Positions 19,711 through 28,298 of a stretch of 64,000 bases of DNA are shown piece by piece. Source of the stretch: Oscillospiraceae bacterium (GTDB lineage: Bacteria; Bacillota; Clostridia; Oscillospirales; Ruminococcaceae). The notes beneath the pieces were generated by a model, which saw nothing but the letters and a program-made list of their open reading frames with translations, searched no databases and was not told where the DNA came from. The stretch is taken from NCBI GenBank assembly GCA_017847835.1, contig JAGASH010000007.1, forward strand, positions 62,001 to 126,000, in the 5' to 3' direction. The first letter of the stretch is position 1. Every line of letters starts with the position of its first letter. Both the position numbers and the translations under genes were made by a program.

Positions 19711-20214
19711 TTAATCCTCGGACTGAAGCTGCTCCTGAAGCTTTCTGTCCTTTTCGTTGATTTTCTCAATCATCTTGCGCTTTTCAATGCTGAGCTGCGC
19801 TTCGAGAGCCTCGTTGCTGAGAGCGAGTATCTCAACCGCAAGAATAGCCGCGTTTTCCGCACCGTCAACCGCAACCGTTGCCACGGGAATGCCCGAAGGC
19901 ATCTGAACAGTGGACAAAAGCGCGTCAAGACCGTCGAAATTCTTGCCCGAGCACGGAATACCGATAACGGGAAGGGTCGTGTGAGCCGCAACAATTCCCG
20001 CGAGGTGAGCCGCCATACCCGCAGCGCAGATTATAACTCCGAAGTTGTTCCCTCTTGCCTTTTCCGCGAACTCGCACACCGCTCTGGGAGTTCTGTGCGC
20101 GGACATAATCCTGCACTCATACTCCAGACCGAAGCTCTTGATTTTATCAAGCGCCTTTCTAACAACGGGCAAATCGCTGTCGCTGCCCATAATAACCGCA
20201 ACCTTTTTTGCCAT
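19711..20214 (-). CDS. purE: N5-carboxyaminoimidazole ribonucleotide mutase (class I PurE)
   Basis: 167 residues from the ATG at 20214 (MAKKVAVIMGSDSDLP). A start at 20232 is open but has no ribosome site, while 20214 has GGAAG 8 bases upstream. Active-site motifs are GSDSDLP, SAHRTP and GMAAHLAGIVAAHTTLPVIG. The enzyme moves the carboxyl group of N5-CAIR to carbon. The last about 30 residues (EKRKMIEKINEKDRKLQEQL) form a charged helix longer than the minimal PurE. It is the first gene of the operon, behind the attenuator-like leader. Confidence 0.96.
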   Translation of the reverse strand: MAKKVAVIMGSDSDLPVVRKALDKIKSFGLEYECRIMSAHRTPRAVCEFAEKARGNNFGVIICAAGMAAHLAGIVAAHTTLPVIGIPCSGKNFDGLDALLSTVQMPSGIPVATVAVDGAENAAILAVEILALSNEALEAQLSIEKRKMIEKINEKDRKLQEQLQSED

Positions 20215-20240
20215 ATCAAAACTTCCTTTCAAATTGATTT

Positions 20241-20274
20241 CAAATAAAAATAGCTGTATAATGCAATACAGCTA
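20241..20274 (-). terminator. Terminator in the purE leader (putative attenuator)
   Basis: On the minus strand a perfect 9-bp stem TAGCTGTAT/ATACAGCTA (20266-20274 and 20251-20259) with a 6-base loop is followed by TTTTTATTT. It ends only about 27 bases before the purE ATG and lies between the promoter and the operon, so it must be regulated or leaky. Its first bases overlap the stop codon of the leader ORF. Confidence 0.8.
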
Positions 20275-20349
20275 AAAAACGGTTTTTTGTGCAACTATTC
20301 CGTAAAAATAACCCGATATTCCGCAAGATAAACACTTTTTCCAAAACAT
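20272..20349 (-). CDS. Leader mini-ORF upstream of purE (25 codons)
   Basis: An ATG at 20349 with a GGAG site 9 bases upstream (20359-20362) opens a 25-residue frame that ends in TAG at 20272-20274. It starts MFWKKCLSCG and contains GYFYG, so it is basic and aromatic with a CLSC pair. The stop codon is the first three bases of the terminator stem. A ribosome finishing here would cover the 5' arm of that hairpin. I infer a leader peptide that couples its own translation to operon transcription. I know of no described example for purE. Confidence 0.6.
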   Translation of the reverse strand: MFWKKCLSCGISGYFYGIVAQKTVF

Positions 20350-20414
20350 CGCTTTGTTCTCCTGTCAAAAAATGGTATTTTCACACATAAAGCCGCAAAC
20401 AAACCCTTATTCTT

Positions 20415-20443
20415 ATTTTACTATAATTCTTCCGAAATTGCAA
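20415..20443 (-). promoter_or_regulatory. Promoter of the purine operon
   Basis: On the minus strand TTGCAA (20438-20443), a 17-base spacer and TAAAAT (20415-20420). The resulting leader is about 190 bases. It contains no match to the purine, PRPP or ZTP riboswitch consensus that I can find by eye. Confidence 0.65.
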
Positions 20444-20476
20444 GGGGTTTTTTAAATTTTTTCAAAATCGGCATAA

Positions 20477-21169
20477 TTACAGTATTCTGGAGTTGTTTAT
20501 AACCACTCCGAAGGTTACCCCGAGAGAGTGTGCCGCGGTACGGCAGACGCTCATTCTGGAGAGGAAAATCTCGAAATACTCCATAACGGAGCTGATTTTC
20601 AGGTCGATTTTGAGGCTGAGAATAAGCTCCTTGTTGTCGTTTGTGAACATCAGCTCGGAGCTTTCCACGGCGTAATTCACGCGGTCGTGGATATCTGCGG
20701 CAAGGTTTTCGCTGCTCGGGACAAACGGCTGCCCGTTTTCACCGCGGACGCGCGTTCTGCGGACATCGGACTTGTCCGCGATTATCAGCGCAGCCGCAAT
20801 CGGCGTCACGGGAGAAGCGCTGCCCTCGTCGTGGTTGCCGATAGCCGAAATCACCCGCGAAATCTCCTCAGCGGGCATTCCGAGATTATCCAACAGGCGG
20901 AATGCCATAACAGCTCCCGTCTGCGCGTGACCGACGCGGTTCACGACATTGCCGATATCGTGAAGATAAGCGGCAATCTGCGCAAGCTCGCAGGTTCTCG
21001 CGTCATAGCCGAGCGTGTTCAAAATCATAAACGCGTTTGTCGCGGCACGCTCGACGTGAGCCTTTGAGTGCTCGGTGTAGCCGATTGCCGAGAGCGCTTC
21101 ATCGGCAAATTTTATATACGTCTGAACATCGCTGTTTGTTTTGATGTAGTCATAGGTTATATTGCTCAT
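20477..21169 (-). CDS. HD-domain phosphohydrolase
   Basis: A 230-residue protein with the metal-binding HD layout: HSKAHVERAA, AYLHDIGN (the HD pair), GNHDEGSA and a late DKSDVRRTRV. The family hydrolyses phosphate esters such as nucleotides or (p)ppGpp. The specific substrate cannot be told, and the protein has no synthetase or signalling domain. It is 14 bases downstream of a small membrane protein gene and shares its promoter. The C-terminal 50 residues form a separate alpha/beta part without recognised motifs. Confidence 0.85.
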   Translation of the reverse strand: MSNITYDYIKTNSDVQTYIKFADEALSAIGYTEHSKAHVERAATNAFMILNTLGYDARTCELAQIAAYLHDIGNVVNRVGHAQTGAVMAFRLLDNLGMPAEEISRVISAIGNHDEGSASPVTPIAAALIIADKSDVRRTRVRGENGQPFVPSSENLAADIHDRVNYAVESSELMFTNDNKELILSLKIDLKISSVMEYFEIFLSRMSVCRTAAHSLGVTFGVVINNSRIL

Positions 21170-21183
21170 AATTTCTCCTTTAA

Positions 21184-21621
21184 TCAGCGCAGAAAATCAA
21201 TTATCCACATTATTGTCCCAACCGCAGACGGAATAAATACCAAAGCTCCGATAATTATTGTCGCAAGAGCGTTTCCGTCGATAACAAAGCGAAAAATCCT
21301 GCTTTTCAGCACCCTTTTCCGCTTACCCTCAACGTACAGCTTCTTTTTCATCATTGTTTCACTCGGGAAGATATTCCGGAACTCCCCGTCACCGACGCGA
21401 TAAATCGCCGACGGAAAGCGTTTTGCGTCGTCAAGCCGCAGGAACTCGGCTTTGACGGGCTTTGACAAAATCAGCAGGAACAGAGCCGCAGCAAAAAACA
21501 GCGCCGTTAACACAATCGCGCCCGCTAAAATCCACATAAGAAGCATTCCTATATCGGCAAGCCCGAAACCAAGGCAAAGCATAAGCACGGCAATCAGCCC
21601 GAAGCCTATTACATATTCCAC
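21184..21621 (-). CDS. Small membrane protein of unknown function
   Basis: 145 residues from a GTG at 21621 preceded by AAGGGTG. An open TTG further upstream lies in the -35 of the promoter and is rejected. Two adjacent N-terminal membrane helices (GFGLIAVLMLCLGFGLADIG and WILAGAIVLTALFFAAALFL) are followed by a soluble, basic segment of about 65 residues and a last membrane helix (ATIIIGALVFIPSAVGTIMW). I do not recognise the family. It precedes and probably is co-transcribed with the HD-domain gene. Confidence 0.75.
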   Translation of the reverse strand: MEYVIGFGLIAVLMLCLGFGLADIGMLLMWILAGAIVLTALFFAAALFLLILSKPVKAEFLRLDDAKRFPSAIYRVGDGEFRNIFPSETMMKKKLYVEGKRKRVLKSRIFRFVIDGNALATIIIGALVFIPSAVGTIMWIIDFLR

Positions 21622-21637
21622 AAAATCACCCTTTGTT

Positions 21638-21666
21638 ATTTTAGCATATTTCCTATATTTTGTCAA
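21638..21666 (-). promoter_or_regulatory. SigA-type promoter for the membrane protein/HD gene pair
   Basis: On the minus strand TTGACA (21661-21666), a 17-base spacer and TAAAAT (21638-21643). The untranslated leader would be only about 10-12 bases. Confidence 0.7.
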
Positions 21667-21704
21667 CCTTTATCGCAAAAATCGAATATTTTGTATTTAC
21701 TTTA

Positions 21705-21733
21705 TTGACTTAATGCAAAAAATATGGTATAAT
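21705..21733 (+). promoter_or_regulatory. SigA-type promoter for the lipoprotein gene
   Basis: TTGACT (21705-21710), a 17-base spacer and TATAAT (21728-21733), about 32 bases before the AAAGGAGG ribosome site at 21756-21763. Confidence 0.8.
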
Positions 21734-21771
21734 AAGTATAACTATAATTTGTCGGAAAGGAGGAGAAAGCT

Positions 21772-23052
21772 CTGAAAAAACGAATTTTACTGCTGATATC
21801 GGCTGCGCTGTTATGCGGGTGCAGCACGGTTTCTAACAAAAGCGAAACCAGCTCGTACAATTCGGCGGTCATTGACGACGAGCAAACGGAAAGCTCGCTG
21901 CCTTTCGACGACTATTTCCCCGAAATCCAGCCCGACACTCCCGTTTTGACCTATCTCGGACGGCGCGATTTAAAAAGCTCGGAAGCGCTTTCGATTTACA
22001 AAAAGACATTTGCCGCGGATTATTCCGAGTCGGATATGCTGATACGCGAATACTGCTCGGAATATCGTCTTGCCGACGCGCTTTCGGAGAAAATCTCCTC
22101 GGACCGTTCTCCCGACCTTACCGACAAGCTCCCGAACAGCTATCCTTACCTTATGTCGAGAAATTATTACGAGGATTTGACGAAATATCTTGACAGAAGC
22201 GCTCCTCAATGGGAAGAATACGCTCCGTATATTGATTATTACAGCTATAACGGAAATCACTTCTTCTACCCCGAAACCGTGACAGCTGCTCCGAGATTTC
22301 TAGTGTACTGCAAGGAACGCTTTTCAACGCTCGGAATACCCGACCCCGAAAAGCTGTTCTATGAAAACAAATGGACGAGAAGCGAATTTGTAAGCGCCGC
22401 GAAAACATTCTGCGGGGCTATGGGCGGAGTTGGAATTTACGGTGATTTCATAACGGACGGCTTTATCTCGGCTTCGGGAGAAACCGTGTTCTCAAAGTCC
22501 GAAAGCGGTCAGCTTGTGTGTAATCTTAACGGAGAGAAAATCACAGAGGTTTTCGATTTCCTGCAAAACGAGCTCTCAAAGAAAATGCTCACCGAGAATT
22601 TCACGGGCTACGACAAGATTATCAACGGGCGCGCGGCATTCTTGCTGATTGACGACGAGAGCTATGAGGAACTTCTGAAAATCGACTCGGGGAAAACCTA
22701 CGGCGTTGTTCCCATTCCGCGAAGCGATGAAAGCGAAGTTTATTTCTGCGCGGCAAGCTGCGACGGTTTTCTTGTGCCGAAGGGCGCGAAAAACATAAAA
22801 GGAGCCGCCTGCTTTATAAACTGCGGCAGGATTGCTTCCCGTCAAAATGAAACCGACGATACCGAAAATGTTCTCGCAAAAATGCGTGCAAACGGGCTGA
22901 CTGCGGTTCCCGAAGAAAACTACTGCTTCAGCTCCGAAACAAACGACGCTGTTTTCGCTTATCTCGGCTCAGCGCTCTCACAAAGCGACGACGCACAGCC
23001 CGATATCCTGACAATTGAGCTTGCGCTTGCCGATATAAATTCTCTTAACTGA
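21772..23052 (+). CDS. Extracellular lipoprotein, solute-binding-protein-like, with a CTG start codon
   Basis: The frame is open from a CTG at 21772 placed 8 bases after a strong AAAGGAGG site. From there it encodes KKRILLLISAALLCGC, a full lipoprotein signal peptide with lipobox LCGC. The next ATG/GTG/TTG in frame is a TTG at 21946, which would remove signal peptide and lipobox. The 426-residue product has a family 1 solute-binding look (SRNYYEDLTKYLD, ENKWTRSEFVSAAKTF, YGVVPIPRSD, DGFLVPKGAKN). No ABC permease is adjacent, so it may be an orphan binding protein serving the neighbouring tubulin-like/transglutaminase genes. Ligand unknown. Confidence 0.8.
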   Translation: MKKRILLLISAALLCGCSTVSNKSETSSYNSAVIDDEQTESSLPFDDYFPEIQPDTPVLTYLGRRDLKSSEALSIYKKTFAADYSESDMLIREYCSEYRLADALSEKISSDRSPDLTDKLPNSYPYLMSRNYYEDLTKYLDRSAPQWEEYAPYIDYYSYNGNHFFYPETVTAAPRFLVYCKERFSTLGIPDPEKLFYENKWTRSEFVSAAKTFCGAMGGVGIYGDFITDGFISASGETVFSKSESGQLVCNLNGEKITEVFDFLQNELSKKMLTENFTGYDKIINGRAAFLLIDDESYEELLKIDSGKTYGVVPIPRSDESEVYFCAASCDGFLVPKGAKNIKGAACFINCGRIASRQNETDDTENVLAKMRANGLTAVPEENYCFSSETNDAVFAYLGSALSQSDDAQPDILTIELALADINSLN

Positions 23053-23066
23053 TAATCTGCAATTAA

Positions 23067-23238
23067 GGCAACACCGCATAATTATTGTCGTGCGATTGTG
23101 CAGTCAGATTTTTCGTCAGGTTGTACAAATTGAGCGCAGGCGGGCTGACGCCCGTCAAGCGAAATTTGTGCAAGATGACGGAAAAGATGCAAGCAAGCGT
23201 GCGGCAAAAGCGTTAGCTGTTAATTGTGCGGTGTTGAC
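23067..23238 (+). mobile_element. MITE-like element with terminal inverted repeats
   Basis: 172 bases bounded by GGCAACACCGCATAATTA at the left and the inverse complement of GTCAACACCGCACAATTA at the right (16 of 18 identical). Both ends are flanked by TTAA (23063-23066 and 23239-23242), which reads as a target duplication. The interior is also an imperfect palindrome: TTGTACAAATT (from 23125) pairs with AATTTGTGCAA before 23173. There is no ORF of note. It sits in the gap between the lipoprotein and tubulin-like genes. The orientation is arbitrary. Confidence 0.75.
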
Positions 23239-23269
23239 TTAAAACTATTGACAAAGAAGGTAAATAATC

Positions 23270-25552
23270 GTGGATATTCAAAAGCAAGTTGAATGGCTCA
23301 GACCCGACAGAATATTGAAGCTGTACGACGGTGAGAAAAATATGCTCGGAATGAACCGGCTGCTGATAATCGGCGTCGGAAAAAACGGCATTGACTGCCT
23401 TCTGCGGGCAAAGCACACCGCCGAAAACCGCTTTGACGCAAAAACCAACAATATCCGTTATCTTGCGTTCGGTCTGGAGGAATATCTTGAAAATGCGGAG
23501 CTTTGCGGCTCTGTGCTTTCGGAGAACGAAAAAATCGCGATTAATCCCGAGGAGGCAATTTACCGTTACCTCGACAACCCCGACCTTCTCTCGCCGCAAG
23601 CGCTGGAATGGTATGATATGGGACTTAAAAACTACAAGCCCGACGTTCCGAAATATGGTCTTCAGAAGCGTCAGTGCGGCAGAATTGCGCTGTTTCACTA
23701 CATAGGCACTCTGCTCAACCGACTTGACGAGCTGATAAACCACTTTTCCAAGAGTGAAAATCCGCTTGAAATAACTGTTGTCGGAAATATGGGCGACCCG
23801 TTTTTCGGAGGAACTGTAGTTGACCTCGGATATATCCTCACGTCGCTGTTCAAAACCCTGAATTTCCCCGTAAAAATCAACTCGCTGATGTTTGTCGGAG
23901 ATACTGCGCAGCTTTTTGAAAAAGACGCGCGCGACCTTGCGAATTACTACGCGAACACGATTATCACAAAGGGCGAGCTTGACGCGTTTCAGAGCCGCAA
24001 AGCGAAATTTTCCCAGAAATACACGGGCGCTTTTGAGGTAACCTCGGATAAACCCCCGTTTAATGCCTGCTATATTGCCTCGGCGGAAAACACCTATGAA
24101 AAAACGCTTGCCGCGGCTGCGGAAAAACTGCTTTCATCGGGAGAATTCATCTACAAAAAGGACGACGACGCGGACAGGGTTCTGTCCTACAATATGCTCG
24201 GACAAAACAGCTCGCATTCGTTCAGATATCTCGCGTATAATGTTTCGGGAATGGAAATTCCGCTCGGAAAAATCGTTTCATACCTTTCTGTAAAGCTGTT
24301 TTCAAGTCTTTGCGGATACCTCAGGCAAAACACCGTCGGGCAAATGCAGCTCGGAATTGTCACCAGCAAAATCACACCCGACGCAATGCTTCTCGCCTCT
24401 CGCGCGGGAGTAATCCCGAAAATAGAATTTGACGAGAAGTACAACCCGCTTTTCTCGATGAAATCGCTGAAAAAAGGCGGCGACGCAAGCAAGAAGTACA
24501 TCACCGAAAAGGTTGACGAATACGCGCGGCTTGTTAAAGAGGGAGCGGAAATCGTGCTGCCTGAGGCTGTCGAAAGCGTGATTTCTGCCTGCGATGACGC
24601 GCTCAATCACTTTGAAAAAGGTCCGTTCTGTGCAACGGAAATTGTAAGAAAATGTTTGTCGGAGCTGAAAACTCTGATTAGCCGCACCAAAACCGAAAAA
24701 GATGATATCGACGACCAGATGGAGCGCGAGGAACGGCTTTTGCAGAGCGATTACCGCAAGCTCAAAAGCACACCCTCGCTTATGGCGGGAAATGCGCTGA
24801 GGCTGTATATTTCGTCGGTTTTGGAGTACACGAATTTCCTCAAACAGCAGAAAACCGTTGATACAATGCTGAAATTCTACACGGACGCTTATGACCGTCT
24901 GAACGAATATGCCGAAAACACACTCTCGGAAAAAGTCAAGATTTTCTCGCTTGACGCGTCGGAGTTTCTCGCGCATTTTGATAGCTCTGAGGAAAGCTGC
25001 ATAAAGGAAGCGTTTGAGGTGAACACACCGAAAGTACTTGAAAAGCTGGATAAGCTTGTCGAGGAAGTTCCCGAAACCACGAGAACGCTTGCTTTCAAGA
25101 AGATGAAAATGCTGGACGCGGGCGAAAACGACGCGAAATTTGCCGCCGAAATAGTAAATCTTGCGGCAAGATGCTTCGGTGGATTTTTGCTTATGGGATA
25201 CAACGATTTCTGTGAATATTTCGGCGCGAAAAGCTCGGTTCGCGACGCTCTTCAGGGCTGTTTTGACAGCGTGAACGTAAAGACGCCGACTCTCGACGAG
25301 CAGCCGCTCACGAGAATTCTCTGCCCGAAAAATATAAAGCAAAGCGACGTAGCTCAGCTCAAAGCCTCACGGCAGGGCATAAATTATCTCTGGAACGTTT
25401 CTCCGCTGTTTAACGCGGCTGTTGTGGTACAGATAAAAGGCGGAGTTAAATTTGACGGCTTCAAGGACTACAACCAGTGGGAAAATATGCGTTACGCTTA
25501 TGTAAACGACTCTCTCAAAAAACACGGAATACACATCTTCAAGAATATTTAA
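23270..25552 (+). CDS. Tubulin-like protein (divergent Tubulin_2-type)
   Basis: A 760-residue cytoplasmic protein starting at a GTG after an AAGAAGG site. The N-terminus has a nucleotide-fold opening LLIIGVGKNGIDCLLRAK (about 31-48), and VVGNMGDPFFGGTVVDLG (about 168-185) takes the place of the tubulin GGTGSG loop. This matches my memory of the Tubulin_2 family in Clostridia, but the match is divergent, and the signature glycines are partly replaced. The second half is largely helical with a charged coiled-coil-like stretch (TEKDDIDDQMEREERLLQSD). It is 15 bases upstream of the membrane transglutaminase. The function of the family is unknown. Confidence 0.6.
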   Translation: MDIQKQVEWLRPDRILKLYDGEKNMLGMNRLLIIGVGKNGIDCLLRAKHTAENRFDAKTNNIRYLAFGLEEYLENAELCGSVLSENEKIAINPEEAIYRYLDNPDLLSPQALEWYDMGLKNYKPDVPKYGLQKRQCGRIALFHYIGTLLNRLDELINHFSKSENPLEITVVGNMGDPFFGGTVVDLGYILTSLFKTLNFPVKINSLMFVGDTAQLFEKDARDLANYYANTIITKGELDAFQSRKAKFSQKYTGAFEVTSDKPPFNACYIASAENTYEKTLAAAAEKLLSSGEFIYKKDDDADRVLSYNMLGQNSSHSFRYLAYNVSGMEIPLGKIVSYLSVKLFSSLCGYLRQNTVGQMQLGIVTSKITPDAMLLASRAGVIPKIEFDEKYNPLFSMKSLKKGGDASKKYITEKVDEYARLVKEGAEIVLPEAVESVISACDDALNHFEKGPFCATEIVRKCLSELKTLISRTKTEKDDIDDQMEREERLLQSDYRKLKSTPSLMAGNALRLYISSVLEYTNFLKQQKTVDTMLKFYTDAYDRLNEYAENTLSEKVKIFSLDASEFLAHFDSSEESCIKEAFEVNTPKVLEKLDKLVEEVPETTRTLAFKKMKMLDAGENDAKFAAEIVNLAARCFGGFLLMGYNDFCEYFGAKSSVRDALQGCFDSVNVKTPTLDEQPLTRILCPKNIKQSDVAQLKASRQGINYLWNVSPLFNAAVVVQIKGGVKFDGFKDYNQWENMRYAYVNDSLKKHGIHIFKNI

Positions 25553-25567
25553 TCAAATCGGAGTAAT

Positions 25568-28210
25568 ATGAAAACAAAAAAACAATCGGGGACAGTTCTT
25601 GTTTATGACAGATATTACGGAAAAAAGCCGTCGGCGATTGTACAGACGCTGAAAAAATCGCTGTATTGCACTGCGCTTTGCGTGTGCGCCTCGCTTTTTC
25701 TGATAAACGAATACAAAATGCCCGTGAATATGTGGGCGGCTGCAGGAATTTGCTCGCTTTTTTGCCTGTTTTTCTGCGCGGTTTTCAGCGTGGTGAAAAA
25801 GAAAATTGCAATACCCGTTTTTGCGTTTTTCAGCAGTATTGTCATCTTTTTCAACCACGCAAGTCTGTGGGAACGCATTTCTTATTTCACGGACTTAATA
25901 ATAATGCGAATGAACGGCGTGATGTTCTACACGGAAAAGTTCACGTTCCACACACCTTCTCAGCTCCTTGAAACCTACCCTCCCTGCGCGGACGGAGTAC
26001 TGCTCGGAGTGTGCTCGTTTTTGTGCGTTTTCTCGTTAATCACGGCTGCCTGTATGTTCAGAAAGCCGTTTATTTACCCGTCTTTTATACTGTTTATCCT
26101 GCTTAATGCGCCGGTTGCTGTTGCGGGAAATTTCGAGTTCAATTTCTGGATAATCCCAGCTGCGGCTCTTTATATCGGTGCGATTTCCCTGACAAAAACC
26201 TATTCCGAGGGCGCGGCAATCAAAAAAGGCTTTTTCGGGAGCTTTCGCTCGGACACCCGCAAGGAAGAGCGCGAATTCCGAAATCGGGCGGCAAAGGCAG
26301 CCATTTTGAAACGCGCGCAGATGAACGGGATTTTCTACTCAAAATATCTTGCTTCGGCTTGCTGGGCAGCAGCGCTATTCACAGCCTGCGCGCTTATCGC
26401 AAACAGCTTTGCTCCCGTCAGAGAGGGCTTTGATTACAGCGATTTCTACAACTTCCTGAACAACATCGGACAAAGCTCGGGCATTTCTTCACCGTTTGAA
26501 GCAGGACCTGTTTCCGAGTATTTTTCGAGCTACGGCACGGGAGCTAATTCCTCTCTGAATATCATTTCTCCCGGCAAAAGCAATCAGGAAATTCTTCGCG
26601 TCACCAGCCCTTCGGGAGAAATTTATCTTCGCGGCGATATCGGCATAGAATTTACGGGAGCGTCATGGACATCTCCGATAAAACACGAGCCGAAGCTTTG
26701 GAAAAACACAAGACTTTCCGAAAAATACCGTCCCGCGGAAATGCGTATTCTGCAAACAATGGCGCAGTCCTATCGGGAAGATTTTGAAATTTCCGACACT
26801 CTTGGCGATTTCTTGCTCAAAGGAATAAACGAGAGCGAGATTATTGTCGATTACCTCTGCCCGACGGACGTTGTTTTTCTGCCGTCCTATACGTCGGAAT
26901 TCGGCTTTTTCGAGAACGAAATGTTCAATGTCTACGGCGACTATTCCGTGCGTGTAAACGAAAACTACAACAAAATCAACACGGTAAAATGTGCCGCGCT
27001 TGTTCCCCCGATTAATTACACGGGAACCGACCGCGAAAGCCGCCTTGAAACGTTCGATTATCTTTGCAGTATCGGCGAAAAATACCCTATGGACGATATT
27101 TTCGACACCTATCTGGGAGAAGAAGGGATATACGCGGACTATAACGAGTACGTTTATGAAACCTATCTTTCCGTGCCCGCAAACGTAAAGTCCGACATAG
27201 ACCGCTTCCTTACGGATAATCGGCTCTTTTATAATGTATATGTAAACGGAAAGCCGGACGCAAAATCAAGCTACAAAGCGGCTCTTGATATCACGGATTA
27301 TTTGATTGAAAACTTCACCTATTCCCTTGACGCGAAAATCAATATGAGCAATCCTATTGCAAGCTTTCTGTACGACGTGAAAAGCGGTCACTGCGCGCTT
27401 TTTGCAAGCTCGATGACGCTAATGCTGCGTGAGCTGGGCATTCCTGCGCGCTACTGCACGGGATTTGTTGCTCCGAAAACAGACGACGGCAATTACGCAA
27501 TTTTGCGCTCGAAGAACCTTCACGCGTGGTGCGAAGCGTATTTTGACGAAATCGGCTGGGTAACGTTTGACCCGACAAGCAGCTCTCTTGCAAGCGTTGT
27601 TCAGGTTGAAAATTCGTCGAGCGATACTTCCTCCGAGAGCTCAGACTCCTCCGAGTCCTCCGATGAAAGCGAAAGCTCCGACTCGGAAAGCTCCTCTCAC
27701 GACATCAGCTCAGTCGCTCCCGAAAGCTCGGAAAGCAAATCCGAAAACTCCTCCGGCGGCTCGGTAATTGAGGAAAATCCGCCCGTTGACGCTTCTCCGA
27801 TTATACTCACGATTGTGGGAATTTTACTTGTAGTCGGCGCGGTTGTTCTTACATCGGTCAAGCTGAAATCATTCGACATAAATGCAAGAAAAGTACTCAA
27901 ACGAATGTATAAAAGCAAAACCGCAGAGCCCGTTTACGGGAGAATTCTCGCGGTACTTGCGCTTTGCAGACTTACTCCCGCAGCAGGCGAGCTTCCCGAG
28001 CAATTTTACGAGCGCTGCGAGAAAAAGCTGTTTGTCCCGATAACCGCGCATAAGGAAATCCTGCTTAAAGCGGCTTTTGGCAGAGAAACCGACGAAACCG
28101 AAATCGCTCAGCTTGCTCGTCTGCTTGAAAATATCTTTACAGCAGCAGACAAAAATCTTAACAGAATGGAAAAATTAAAGCTGCGTTTGATAATTCTTAC
28201 AAAAAAATAA
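25568..28210 (+). CDS. Polytopic membrane transglutaminase-like protein (TgpA-like)
   Basis: An 880-residue protein. The N-terminal about 280 residues hold six or seven membrane helices. An extracellular region of about 340 residues follows, then the transglutaminase core at about 590-675. Its catalytic triad is visible: Cys in SGHCALFASSMTLMLRELG, His in NLHAWCEAYF and Asp in VTFDPTSSS. A Ser/Glu/Asp-rich linker of about 65 residues follows, then a membrane helix (PIILTIVGILLVVGAVVL) and a cytoplasmic tail of about 110 residues. The layout resembles TgpA/DUF3488 proteins, which are usually beside MoxR ATPases and DUF58 genes. Here the partner is a tubulin-like protein instead. Confidence 0.88.
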   Translation: MKTKKQSGTVLVYDRYYGKKPSAIVQTLKKSLYCTALCVCASLFLINEYKMPVNMWAAAGICSLFCLFFCAVFSVVKKKIAIPVFAFFSSIVIFFNHASLWERISYFTDLIIMRMNGVMFYTEKFTFHTPSQLLETYPPCADGVLLGVCSFLCVFSLITAACMFRKPFIYPSFILFILLNAPVAVAGNFEFNFWIIPAAALYIGAISLTKTYSEGAAIKKGFFGSFRSDTRKEEREFRNRAAKAAILKRAQMNGIFYSKYLASACWAAALFTACALIANSFAPVREGFDYSDFYNFLNNIGQSSGISSPFEAGPVSEYFSSYGTGANSSLNIISPGKSNQEILRVTSPSGEIYLRGDIGIEFTGASWTSPIKHEPKLWKNTRLSEKYRPAEMRILQTMAQSYREDFEISDTLGDFLLKGINESEIIVDYLCPTDVVFLPSYTSEFGFFENEMFNVYGDYSVRVNENYNKINTVKCAALVPPINYTGTDRESRLETFDYLCSIGEKYPMDDIFDTYLGEEGIYADYNEYVYETYLSVPANVKSDIDRFLTDNRLFYNVYVNGKPDAKSSYKAALDITDYLIENFTYSLDAKINMSNPIASFLYDVKSGHCALFASSMTLMLRELGIPARYCTGFVAPKTDDGNYAILRSKNLHAWCEAYFDEIGWVTFDPTSSSLASVVQVENSSSDTSSESSDSSESSDESESSDSESSSHDISSVAPESSESKSENSSGGSVIEENPPVDASPIILTIVGILLVVGAVVLTSVKLKSFDINARKVLKRMYKSKTAEPVYGRILAVLALCRLTPAAGELPEQFYERCEKKLFVPITAHKEILLKAAFGRETDETEIAQLARLLENIFTAADKNLNRMEKLKLRLIILTKK

Positions 28211-28230
28211 TGCCTTTTTTAAAAAAAGTG

Positions 28231-28259
28231 TTGATTTTTTGCACAGACTATGATATAAT
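28231..28259 (+). promoter_or_regulatory. SigA-type promoter of the DHH gene
   Basis: TTGATT (28231-28236), a 17-base spacer and TATAAT (28254-28259), then a GAGGAG ribosome site at 28283-28288. Confidence 0.75.
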
Positions 28260-28298
28260 TAATATATCATATTATAATCATTGAGGAGTGATTACATC

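Noticed and set aside
20250..20420. Purine, PRPP or ZTP riboswitch in the purE leader
   Set aside because: I looked for the conserved core strings of these classes and found none. The leader ORF and terminator explain the region better.
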